Part shown: piece by piece, positions 38,608 to 46,255 of the stretch
How positions within the stretch are numbered: position 1 is the first letter of the stretch
How the letters are laid out: each line of letters opens with the position of its first letter
Origin: Rhodocyclaceae bacterium
GTDB taxonomy: Bacteria > Pseudomonadota > Gammaproteobacteria > Burkholderiales > Rhodocyclaceae
Assembly (NCBI GenBank): GCA_006218025.1
Contig: VBWA01000001.1
Coordinates: 235,092-299,091 of the forward strand
Reading direction: 5' to 3'
DNA length: 64,000 bases
Notes under the pieces: generated by a model
Seen by the model: the letters and a program-made list of their open reading frames with translations, nothing else
Told to the model about the DNA's origin: nothing
Databases searched by the model: none
Program-made: the position numbers and the translations under genes

Positions 38608-39786
38608 TCACGAACCCGTGAGGGTGGAAACCACCTTGATGCGGCTGTCCGCGGCGAGCTCGCTCTCGCTGTGCACGATCACCACATCGCCCTCCTTGAG
38701 GCCGTCGATGATCTGCACCCTGCCGTCGGCGCCGCTGGTGCCCGTCTTGACCTGGATAAAACCCGGCTTGCCGGCAGTCAGCAGCCAGACGCCGGTCTTG
38801 CCTCCGTGCAGGCGCAATGCTGCGCCGGGCACGGCCAGCGCCTGCTTGACGCCCGGCGGATGCAAGGTGATTTCGCTCATTTCGCCGATGGACACGTCCT
38901 TCGGCGGCGTGTCGAAGGCCACCTGGGCGATGCGCTCTTCCGTCACGCTGTCGCCGAGCATTTCAATGCGCGCGACTTTTCCGGGCAGCACCTGGCCCGG
39001 CCGTGAGCGCAAGACGATTTCAGCCGGGAGCCCCACTTGCAGTCCGGCCGAGCGATTCTGATCGAGGCGCAGTTTGAGCCACAGGCTGTCGCCTGCGACC
39101 AGCCGCACGACGGCCTGTCCGGCGACCACGGTCGAGCCCGGCTCGGCGTCGCGCGCGGTCACCACGCCGTCGGCCGGCGCCAGCAGGCGCAGGTTGCTGC
39201 GCTGCTGTTGCGCGCCGGCGCGTTCGGCGCCGAGGCGTGCGAGGTCCTGGCGCGCGCCGGCCAGCGCTGCCTCGGCGGCGGCAAACTGGGCCGTCGCGGA
39301 ATTCATCTCCTGCGTCTTGCCCTCGGTCACGCTGGAACTGACGAAGCCCTTGCGCCCCAACTCCTCATAGCGGCGCGCATTGGCGGCGGCCACTTCGCGT
39401 CGGGCGACGCTGTCGGCAAGTTGCGCCGCCGCCGTATCGACAGCACTCTGCGCGCGGTTGGCGGCCGCGCTTGTTGCGGCAAGGCGCTGATCGAGGTCGA
39501 CCGGGTCCATCTCCGCCAGCAACTGGCCGGCCTTCACGACTTCGCCGACATCCACGGCGACGTGGCGCACGCGACCGGCAGTGGTGGGGCCGACCAGATA
39601 GCTGCGCCGCGCTTCGACGACGCCGATGCCGAACAGCAGCGGCGCCAGATCGGCCCGCGCGGCCGGCGCGACGGTGACGCGCATCGACGCCAACGGCCCG
39701 CTGCGCGCGACAAACAGCACCAGAATGGCCACCAGCACGACGGCGGCGGTAATGAGGATGGTGCGACGATCGAAGGAGAAGTTCAT
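38608..39786 (-). CDS. HlyD/RND-type periplasmic adaptor
   Basis: A 392-residue protein: N-terminal membrane anchor (ILITAAVVLVAILVLFVA), a lipoyl-like half (VVKAGQLLAEMDPVDLDQRL), a helical hairpin rich in Ala and Arg (about 100-175), second lipoyl half (LLAPADGVVTARDAEPGSTV) and beta-barrel domains. It links the ABC permease to an outer-membrane channel. Confidence 0.92.
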   Translation of the reverse strand: MNFSFDRRTILITAAVVLVAILVLFVARSGPLASMRVTVAPAARADLAPLLFGIGVVEARRSYLVGPTTAGRVRHVAVDVGEVVKAGQLLAEMDPVDLDQRLAATSAAANRAQSAVDTAAAQLADSVARREVAAANARRYEELGRKGFVSSSVTEGKTQEMNSATAQFAAAEAALAGARQDLARLGAERAGAQQQRSNLRLLAPADGVVTARDAEPGSTVVAGQAVVRLVAGDSLWLKLRLDQNRSAGLQVGLPAEIVLRSRPGQVLPGKVARIEMLGDSVTEERIAQVAFDTPPKDVSIGEMSEITLHPPGVKQALAVPGAALRLHGGKTGVWLLTAGKPGFIQVKTGTSGADGRVQIIDGLKEGDVVIVHSESELAADSRIKVVSTLTGS

Positions 39787-40190
39787 CGCGGGCTGCTCCC
39801 TGCCGCAGTCGCTTTCATGGCGCGCAGAGCGACCAGCGCCACCGCGATCCAGAACAGCGAGCGCAGCGACAGGGCGCCGACGGTGCGCGCTTCAAACGCG
39901 CCGCCGGCGACGATGTGCACCGCAAAGGCCAGGAAGACGAGAACGGTCGACACTGCGAGGAACAAGGCCATCGGGGCAGCCCAGTGTTTGGTCCGCAGCA
40001 GCGCCGCCCCGGCGAGGACATAGACAAAGCCGGCCAGGAAATTGAACCAGAGTACGAAGGGCACGATGTTGCCAAGCTCGGCGCGCGCCTCCATGCCGCC
40101 GAACAATGCGCGGCCGCCGCTGAACACGGTGAGGATGCCAAAAGCGATGGCGGCGATGGCCAGCCATTTCAGTATGCGTTCGGACTTCAT
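39783..40190 (-). CDS. Four-span membrane protein of the TetR-regulated exporter operon
   Basis: A 135-residue protein with four predicted spans (KWLAIAAIAFGILTVFSGGR; VLWFNFLAGFVYVLAGAALL; MALFLAVSTVLVFLAFAVHI; SLFWIAVALVALRAM). Family not recognised. Both ends overlap neighbours by 4 nt, so it belongs to the exporter operon. Confidence 0.8.
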   Translation of the reverse strand: MKSERILKWLAIAAIAFGILTVFSGGRALFGGMEARAELGNIVPFVLWFNFLAGFVYVLAGAALLRTKHWAAPMALFLAVSTVLVFLAFAVHIVAGGAFEARTVGALSLRSLFWIAVALVALRAMKATAAGSSPR

Positions 40191-40801
40191 ATGACACTCC
40201 TGATTCCACGACGGTAAATTGCGAATACGACAGGGGCGTCGGCGCGCATTTGTGCCGTCCTGCCACTCAGCAGCGATTGCATGACCAGACCCTGGATGCT
40301 GCCAATGAAAGAAAGCGAAGCGGCTGCAGTATCGATCTCCCTCGCCACTTCACCGCGGAGTTTCGCCGCGTCGATCAGGCCGCTCAGGCGCTTCCGATAG
40401 GCACTCATCAGGGTGCGCGCCATGCGCTTGGCGGGAGTGTCCTCGGCTCGCTGCAGCTCGCCGAACAGCAGGCGCGGCACCCCCGGGTGCGCGACGACAA
40501 ACTCGATGTGAGTCATGAACACCGCTTCCAGTGCATGGAGTGGCGATGCCGCGCCTTGAATGGCGCGATCCACCCGCTGCAACAGTCGCTCGGCCACCCA
40601 CTCCATGACCGCCTGCCAGATTGCATCCTTGCTGGGAAAGTGGCGAAACAAAGCCCCCTGCGTGAGATTCATGCGCTTGGCAATCGCGGCCGTAGTGATG
40701 TCGCCGGGATTCTGCTCGGCCGTCAGTTCGACAACCGCTTCGACCGTAACGGCCCGGCGCTGATCCGCAGGCAGATTTCGTGGTTTGACTTTGACGTCCA
40801 T
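40187..40801 (-). CDS. TetR-family repressor
   Basis: A 204-residue protein. N-terminal helix-turn-helix: ITTAAIAKRMNLTQGALFRH followed by FPSKDAIWQAVMEW; a ligand domain follows. It heads the exporter operon and probably binds the perfect inverted repeat at 40806-40843 directly before its start, turning off all five genes until an inducer binds. Confidence 0.92.
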   Translation of the reverse strand: MDVKVKPRNLPADQRRAVTVEAVVELTAEQNPGDITTAAIAKRMNLTQGALFRHFPSKDAIWQAVMEWVAERLLQRVDRAIQGAASPLHALEAVFMTHIEFVVAHPGVPRLLFGELQRAEDTPAKRMARTLMSAYRKRLSGLIDAAKLRGEVAREIDTAAASLSFIGSIQGLVMQSLLSGRTAQMRADAPVVFAIYRRGIRSVI

Positions 40802-40805
40802 TGCT

Positions 40806-40843
40806 TCCCGATAAGATAGTAATTGGTTACTATCTTATCGGGA
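40806..40843. promoter_or_regulatory. TetR operator with 17-bp arms
   Basis: TCCCGATAAGATAGTAA and TTACTATCTTATCGGGA are perfect inverted arms around TTGG. It lies 5 bp before the TetR start codon. The length and AT-rich centre fit a repressor site; without a run of T it does not look like a terminator. Confidence 0.85.
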
Positions 40844-40894
40844 GTCCTCTGCCGGGTCAAGCAAGACGTGCCTGGTCGCGAACTTCAGGATGGG

Positions 40895-41953
40895 CTAGGG
40901 ATGGGGTTGAAAGAGTTTGCCGCTCGCCACGCCGCCGACGGTCTTCACCAGCGTCAGCGTCCAGATGACGGCGAGCAGAACCCACGCCAGCCCGCCGAAG
41001 GCCAGCGGTGTACTCAGCCCGGTCACCTCGCTCAGGCGCTGGCTGCCGAGCGTGAATGCAGCCAGCGGAAAGGTGAAGGCCCACCAGGCCAGAGAGAATG
41101 GCAAAGGGGCGGTTTTCCTGACCGCCCAGGTGAACACTATCGCCAGCACAAGCCAGAAGGCGCCGAAGCCCCAGATCATGAACACCGCCAGCAGATAGCC
41201 TGATTTGTCGCCGGCAAAGGGGGCCGCAGCAACAAGATTGAGCAGGCTCACCACGAGCACGCCCAGCGGCGCCAGGTTGATCCAGAAGGTCGGCACCATC
41301 ATCGGCGGCAGGCGCTTGTGCACGTAGAAACGATGGAAGGCCAGCGCCAGCAATGCCATATACATGAAGAGGCCGGCGCCCAGACCGATGCCGTTGATGG
41401 TCAGCGCCAGGTCGCGCAGCGCCTCGGGCTGGACGGCAAGCAGCGGGCCGCCGGCCACCGGAATCACCACCAGGCCCACCGGCGGGATGAAGATGCCGGG
41501 CGTGATGTGGTCGAGATTGACGTGCTCGCCCTCGAAAATCGAGATCAGCACGCCGAGGGTCAGGCCGAACAGCAGCGCCACGCCCGACCACCAGGCAACC
41601 AGCGCGGCCGATTCATGGCCGCCGAAGACGCGCAGTTCCGCCGCCAGCACCAGGACGGCGATGGCATAGGAAGGGTAGAAGTTGGCCGCCACCGGATGCT
41701 TGAAGGTGGCCGCGACCGCCGGCCAGGCCGTGGCCCAGCGCAACAGCCAGGGGATGCTGATCAGCGCGAACAGCACCAGGTTGAACCAGTGCAGCGCCCA
41801 GGCCAGCCCTGCCAGCACAGGTAGCCGATGGGAAAAATGCAGCGTCGCCAGGGCGAAGGCACCGGTGCCCATGACGGCAGCAGGCCAGCCGGGGGCAAAG
41901 GCCTTGACGATGAGTTGGAAGTTCATGGGGGCGGGCGAAGTGGGGCTGTTCAT
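40895..41953 (-). CDS. TDT-family (TehA/SLAC1-like) transporter
   Basis: A 352-residue protein with ten membrane spans and the tellurite-resistance/dicarboxylate transporter pattern (GWPAAVMGTGAFALATLHFS; HITPGIFIPPVGLVVIPVAG; FWINLAPLGVLVVSLLNLVA). Family members export sulfite, malate or other anions. ATGA overlap with the CDF gene. Sulfite export would suit the surroundings. Confidence 0.85.
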   Translation of the reverse strand: MNSPTSPAPMNFQLIVKAFAPGWPAAVMGTGAFALATLHFSHRLPVLAGLAWALHWFNLVLFALISIPWLLRWATAWPAVAATFKHPVAANFYPSYAIAVLVLAAELRVFGGHESAALVAWWSGVALLFGLTLGVLISIFEGEHVNLDHITPGIFIPPVGLVVIPVAGGPLLAVQPEALRDLALTINGIGLGAGLFMYMALLALAFHRFYVHKRLPPMMVPTFWINLAPLGVLVVSLLNLVAAAPFAGDKSGYLLAVFMIWGFGAFWLVLAIVFTWAVRKTAPLPFSLAWWAFTFPLAAFTLGSQRLSEVTGLSTPLAFGGLAWVLLAVIWTLTLVKTVGGVASGKLFQPHP

Positions 41954-42858
41954 GTCGGGAGGCCGGTGAGGGGTTGCGCGCAGCCATGATCGAGCCCGTT
42001 GAGCTCGATCTGGATGGTCGGATGGGTAATGTGGAAACGATCGTGCAGCGTCTCGGCGATATGCTCGAGGAATGCGTCGCCCGGATGTCCGCCGGGCATC
42101 ACCAGATGCGCAGTCAGCGCGATGCCGGTGGTGCTCATGGCCCAGACATGCAGGTCATGCACATCGTCGACTCCGGGCAGGACGCGCAGCAGGTCATCCA
42201 CCTCCGCGAGCACCACGCTTTCCGGCACGCCGTCGAACAGCAGGTGCAGGGACTGCCGAAACAGACCCCAGGTGCCGGCGATGATCACCAGCGCGATGGC
42301 CATGCTGGTCACCGGATCGAGCCAAGCCCATCCGGTCCACAGATAGAGCGCGCCGGCAGCCACCACGCCGAGCGAGACCAGCGCGTCGGCCGTCATGTGC
42401 AGGAAGGCGCCGCGAATATTCATGTCGGATTTGCTGCCGGCCATGAACAACGCGGCTGTCGCGCCATTGACCAGAACGCCGATGGCAGCGACTGTCATGA
42501 TCGTGATGCCGTCGGTCGGCGCCGGGGATTGCAGACGATGCGCCGCCTCCCACAGCAGCGAACCCATCGCCACCAAGAGCAGCACCGCGTTGGCGAAGGC
42601 GGCGAGAATCGAGGCGCGCTGCCAGCCGTAGGTATGGCGATGATCGGGCAGACGGCCGGCGGCCAGCGCCGCCCCCCAGGCCAGCACCAGCCCGGCGACA
42701 TCCGAGAGGTTGTGACCGGCATCGGCCAGCAGCGCGAGAGAACCGACCCGCCAGCCATAAAACGCCTCGACGGCAACGAAGCCGATGTTCAGGGCTATGC
42801 CAATGGCAAACGCCCGGCTGAAGGCGGCCGGGCCGTGGTGGTGCGAATGTTCACTCAT
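41950..42858 (-). CDS. CDF-family divalent metal efflux protein (CzcD-like)
   Basis: A 302-residue protein with six spans. LLADAGHNLSDVAGLVLAWG and FLHMTADALVSLGVVAAGAL hold the HxxxD/DxxxD metal sites; the N-terminus is histidine-rich (EHSHHHGP). The C-terminal cytoplasmic domain has DLHVWAMSTTGIALTAHLVM. Expected to export Zn, Co or Cd. Confidence 0.93.
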   Translation of the reverse strand: MSEHSHHHGPAAFSRAFAIGIALNIGFVAVEAFYGWRVGSLALLADAGHNLSDVAGLVLAWGAALAAGRLPDHRHTYGWQRASILAAFANAVLLLVAMGSLLWEAAHRLQSPAPTDGITIMTVAAIGVLVNGATAALFMAGSKSDMNIRGAFLHMTADALVSLGVVAAGALYLWTGWAWLDPVTSMAIALVIIAGTWGLFRQSLHLLFDGVPESVVLAEVDDLLRVLPGVDDVHDLHVWAMSTTGIALTAHLVMPGGHPGDAFLEHIAETLHDRFHITHPTIQIELNGLDHGCAQPLTGLPT

Positions 42859-42931
42859 CGGCAGGTGGAGACCGCAAGGCCCCCGGTCGCATACGGCCGG
42901 GAGCCCGCCGTGCCTTGCAGCATGAAGCCGA

Positions 42932-43330
42932 TTACTTGAAGAAGCCGCGAGCCTTCATGCGGTCGCAGCCGTTGTAGCGCGGCGCCGGCAAAGTCACGCC
43001 CTTTTCCTTGGCACGAGCTTCCATGGCTTGGTGATGCTCGGTCTGCAGAGCTTTGCATTCGTCATAAGTCTTGGCGGCGCGCATCTTGCCGCTGTGGGCC
43101 GTACGCTCCTCGGTACTCATCAGAGCCCACCCGCGCGTGTTGTTCTTGTCGAAGTTGAAGCGCATTGCCTTGCCGCCGCCGGGACCCATGCCTGCTCCCG
43201 GACCCATGCCCTGACCCGGGCCCATGCCGGAGCCGGGACCCATGCCCTGACCACCGCCGGGCTGCGCGACAACCGGTGCTGCAAGCGATGCGCCAAGAAC
43301 TGCCAGAAGCGCAATGTATGTAAGTTTCAT
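42932..43330 (-). CDS. Exported protein with GMGPG repeats and MSxEER motif
   Basis: A 132-residue protein: signal peptide (YIALLAVLGASLAAPVVAQ), about five to six degenerate GMGPG(S/Q/A) repeats at residues 25-50, then ALMSTEERTAHSGKMRAAKT and TEHHQAMEARAKEKG. The later part resembles the 26873 gene product. AAGGAATTGATC precedes the ATG. The Met-rich repeats could bind copper; that is speculation. Confidence 0.75.
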   Translation of the reverse strand: MKLTYIALLAVLGASLAAPVVAQPGGGQGMGPGSGMGPGQGMGPGAGMGPGGGKAMRFNFDKNNTRGWALMSTEERTAHSGKMRAAKTYDECKALQTEHHQAMEARAKEKGVTLPAPRYNGCDRMKARGFFK

Positions 43331-43495
43331 GATCAATTCCTTTCTCGTTGATTAGGGGAAACCGGTCAATTCTGTCCGACCTCAATATTAGGCTAGACTA
43401 ATCTACTCCAAATCCAAGAGGGAAATGGTGAGATTTTGTGACAAACCCGATGCGCTGGCAAAATCCCGTTACCGGTTCAAACACTGCTTATTTCC

Positions 43496-43969
43496 ATGGT
43501 CAGTCGCCGACAATTCATGCGGGGGGATTTCAAGGCCCGCCGCCCGCCGCAACGCCCGCCCTGGGCGCTGGCGGAGGAAGCTTTCCTGGATGCCTGCACT
43601 CGCTGCGGCGCATGCGTGCCCGTCTGCCCGACGCGGATCATCGTCGTGGTGCGTGGCTATCCCGAGGTGGATTTCAAGCGCGGTGAATGCACCTTTTGCG
43701 GCGCCTGCGCGGCGGCATGCAAGGATGGCGCCCTGCTGACGGCCGAAAGCCCGGTGGGCCCTTGGGCAATCAAGGCGCAGATCGCCGAGAGTTGCCTGCC
43801 CCGGCGTGGCGTGGAATGTCGAATTTGCGGCGACCACTGTTCGGTGACGGCGATCCGCTTCAGCCCGCGCCTCGGCGGGCCGCCGGTGGCGGAGGTCGAT
43901 GCCGCTTCCTGCACCGGCTGCGGCGCCTGCGTGGCGCCGTGCCCGGTCAATGCAATCAGTATTACTTGA
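43496..43969 (+). CDS. napF: Ferredoxin-type protein NapF
   Basis: A 157-residue protein with the NapF start (VSRRQFMRGDFKARR) and four cysteine clusters: CTRCGACVPVCP, CTFCGACAAACKD, CRICGDHCSV and CTGCGACVAPCPVN. NapF helps load the Fe-S cluster of NapA in the cytoplasm. It is encoded opposite to napDAGHB, and its 3' end overlaps napB by 8 nt, an unusual convergent arrangement. The gap 43331-43495 holds ATTAG...CTAAT inverted arms at 43387-43402 that may be an operator. Confidence 0.93.
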   Translation: MVSRRQFMRGDFKARRPPQRPPWALAEEAFLDACTRCGACVPVCPTRIIVVVRGYPEVDFKRGECTFCGACAAACKDGALLTAESPVGPWAIKAQIAESCLPRRGVECRICGDHCSVTAIRFSPRLGGPPVAEVDAASCTGCGACVAPCPVNAISIT

Positions 43970-44393
43970 GGTTGCCGATGAAACGGTTCTCGACCAGCGC
44001 CGGCGCATCGACCTGCGGCACATGGCAACTGCTGCAGACATGGCGCGAGGCATCGAAGGCCTTGGTTGCGGCGACGAAATGGCTGTCGCCCAGCTTCGGC
44101 GAATTCTTCTTTACGTAGTTGGCCGGTCCGTGGCAATCCATGCACTGGTTCTCGGTGAGCGTCACTTCGTCGAAATTATCCACCGCGTGCGGGATCACCG
44201 GCGGCTGCGTGCTGAAGGTGCGGGCCACGACCGGTTGCGTACCCGGCCGCTTGCCGGCATAGGCAAGGGGCGTCGAAGCCTTGTCGGCGGAGGCAACATC
44301 GGCCCCGCGCATCGAAACCAGGGGTTCGTAGCTGGCGCAACCGACAATGACGGTCAGCAGCGACGCCAGAAGAATGGTGACTGATTTGTTCAT
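43962..44393 (-). CDS. napB: Diheme cytochrome c subunit NapB
   Basis: A 143-residue protein: signal sequence with a lipobox-like VIVGCAS, and two haem motifs, NQCMDCHGPAN and HVCSSCHVPQ. It passes electrons to NapA in the periplasm. Last gene of the nap operon; 3' end overlaps napF head-to-head at the tails. Confidence 0.95.
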   Translation of the reverse strand: MNKSVTILLASLLTVIVGCASYEPLVSMRGADVASADKASTPLAYAGKRPGTQPVVARTFSTQPPVIPHAVDNFDEVTLTENQCMDCHGPANYVKKNSPKLGDSHFVAATKAFDASRHVCSSCHVPQVDAPALVENRFIGNLK

Positions 44394-44424
44394 GATGGAC
44401 TCCCCAGACGAGATTGAGCGTTGA

Positions 44425-45339
44425 TCACTTTGGCGCCGCTTGCGGGGCGCCGGCTACGGTTACGGTTACGACGGTATGGTTGAAACGGGTGCCGAAGGCA
44501 AACACATCCTTCGAACAGACATCGATGCAGCGACCGCAATTGGTGCAGTTGGCTTCCAGAATCAGTGGCGATGTGCCGCCGATGGCCTTCAATGCCGGAC
44601 GGATCACCTGCGGTTCCGGACAGACGGCGAAGCAGTCCATGCAATCGTTGCAGGCGGCGCGAGCGGGCAGCGTGACGCGCACCAGCGACAGCTTGCCGAT
44701 CAGGCTGTAGAACGCACCCACCGGACATAGATGGCCGCACCATCCGTGGCGCATGACAAACAGGTCGAAGAGGAACACGGCTAGCAGCACCGCCCAGGCC
44801 AGACCGAGACCGAAGAACAATCCGCGATGCATCATCGACACCGGATTGACCATCTCCCAGGCGATGCTGCCGGTGACAAAAGCCATCACCAGCGTCATGC
44901 CGAGCATCCAGTAACGCGTCGGCCGGCTGATATGGGCGCTGCCCTTGAGGCCGAGCCGCACCCGCAGCCAGTAGGCGGCATCGGTCAAGAGATTGACCGG
45001 GCAAACCCAGGAACAATAGCTGCGGCCGCCGACCAGCAGGTAGAACAGTGTCACGATGAGCACGCCGATCAGCGCCAGCTTCTCCGGCATCTGTCGCGCC
45101 AGCAGCGACTGGAGAATGACATAGGGATCGGTCAGCGGCAGGAAGTTGAGGGTGTAGCTGAAATTCAGGTTTCCCTTGACGATCCACAGGCCGAACCACG
45201 GGCCGATTAGAAACAGCAGCAGGATGCCGATCTGGCTGCTGCGACGCAGGATCAGCCACTTGTGCGCGGCCAGCCAGCCCTTCGCGGCGATGGCTTCGGC
45301 GCCGGGACGCGCGGGCGAAGTTTTCAGGATGGCATTCAT
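44425..45339 (-). CDS. napH: Quinol dehydrogenase membrane protein NapH
   Basis: A 304-residue protein with four to six spans, the CXXXCP motifs GRSYCSWVCPVN and WCGHLCPVGAF, and two [4Fe-4S] sites: CNDCMDCFAVCPEPQ and CTNCGRCIDVCSKD. With NapG it forms a quinol oxidase for NapAB; no napC is seen nearby. Overlaps napG by 4 nt. Confidence 0.95.
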   Translation of the reverse strand: MNAILKTSPARPGAEAIAAKGWLAAHKWLILRRSSQIGILLLFLIGPWFGLWIVKGNLNFSYTLNFLPLTDPYVILQSLLARQMPEKLALIGVLIVTLFYLLVGGRSYCSWVCPVNLLTDAAYWLRVRLGLKGSAHISRPTRYWMLGMTLVMAFVTGSIAWEMVNPVSMMHRGLFFGLGLAWAVLLAVFLFDLFVMRHGWCGHLCPVGAFYSLIGKLSLVRVTLPARAACNDCMDCFAVCPEPQVIRPALKAIGGTSPLILEANCTNCGRCIDVCSKDVFAFGTRFNHTVVTVTVAGAPQAAPK

Positions 45340-46196
45340 AGCTTGCCTCCCTGGAAGGCCTTGGGCAAGGCGGCCGGGGCGGGAGAAGTCGGCGCTGGCG
45401 ACACGGCGTCCGGACTTCCCGACAGGCCCTTGCCGCTCTCATACTTCATGCCCTCGGGCATGTTGTACTGATGCTCGACGTCCGGCGCCACCAAGCTGCC
45501 GCCGGCCTTTTCCTTTTCCACCCAGCCCAGACGGTAGTGGGCGCTCAACTGGCCTTTGGCCATGTAGAGCGGAAGCACCTTGATCGAAGCGACCTCGGTC
45601 GGGCAGGCCTTTTCGCATTTGCCGCAACCGGTGCAGTGATCGGAGTGCACCACCGGAATGAACAATGTGTGCTTGCCGGTGCGGGCGTTGGTCTGCGGAT
45701 CGAGCGTGATGGCCTTGTCGATCACCGGGCAGACGCGATAGCAGATGTCGCAGCGCAAGCCGAGGAAATTGAGGCAGGTTTCGTGGTCGACCAGCACCGC
45801 CAGGCCCATCTTCGACTTGTTGATGTCCTTCAACGAATGATCCAGCGCACCGGTCGGGCAGGCCTTCACGCACGGGATGTCCTCGCACATTTCGCAGGGC
45901 AGCTGGCGCGCGACGAAGTAGGGCGTGCCGGTCGATATCGGCTCCTCGGGCTTGGCCAGATGCAGGATGTTGAAAGGGCAATCGCGCACGCACAGGCCGC
46001 AGCGGATGCAGGCCGCGGAAAAGTCGGTCTCCGGCAAGGCGCCGGGCGGCCGGATGGCGGCCGGCGGCAGCGCCCTGGCATGCCGTGCATAGAGTCCGAC
46101 CCCCAATCCCAGCAGGCCGACACCGCAGGCCATGCGTGCGGTATCTGCGAGGAACTGGCGACGGGCCGCGGCACTGGGCTTGGTCTCGTTGTCCAT
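45336..46196 (-). CDS. napG: Ferredoxin-type protein NapG
   Basis: A 286-residue Tat-exported protein (RRQFLADTARMACGVGLLGL) with four clusters: CIRCGLCVRDCP, CEMCEDIPCVKACP, CDICYRVCP and CTGCGKCEKACPTE. The C-terminal tail contains AVSPAPTSPAPA, the first part encoded by a repeat at 45388. ATG at 46196 chosen; a GTG 6 nt earlier is possible. Confidence 0.94.
   Translation of the reverse strand: MDNETKPSAAARRQFLADTARMACGVGLLGLGVGLYARHARALPPAAIRPPGALPETDFSAACIRCGLCVRDCPFNILHLAKPEEPISTGTPYFVARQLPCEMCEDIPCVKACPTGALDHSLKDINKSKMGLAVLVDHETCLNFLGLRCDICYRVCPVIDKAITLDPQTNARTGKHTLFIPVVHSDHCTGCGKCEKACPTEVASIKVLPLYMAKGQLSAHYRLGWVEKEKAGGSLVAPDVEHQYNMPEGMKYESGKGLSGSPDAVSPAPTSPAPAALPKAFQGGKL
45388..45408 (+). 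repeat. Short-form (A) repeat inside napG
   Basis: GTCGGCGCTGGCGACACGGC followed by G; read from the minus strand as AVSPAPTS in the C-terminal tail. Confidence 0.88.
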
Positions 46197-46255
46197 GATC
46201 ACTGGACGGAGAGCGCACGCAGGGCGCGACTCCCCGGTTTGTCCAGTTGCTCAGG

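Noticed and set aside
40806..40843. Reading the inverted repeat as a terminator
   Set aside because: No T-run follows on either strand and it lies directly before a TetR start.
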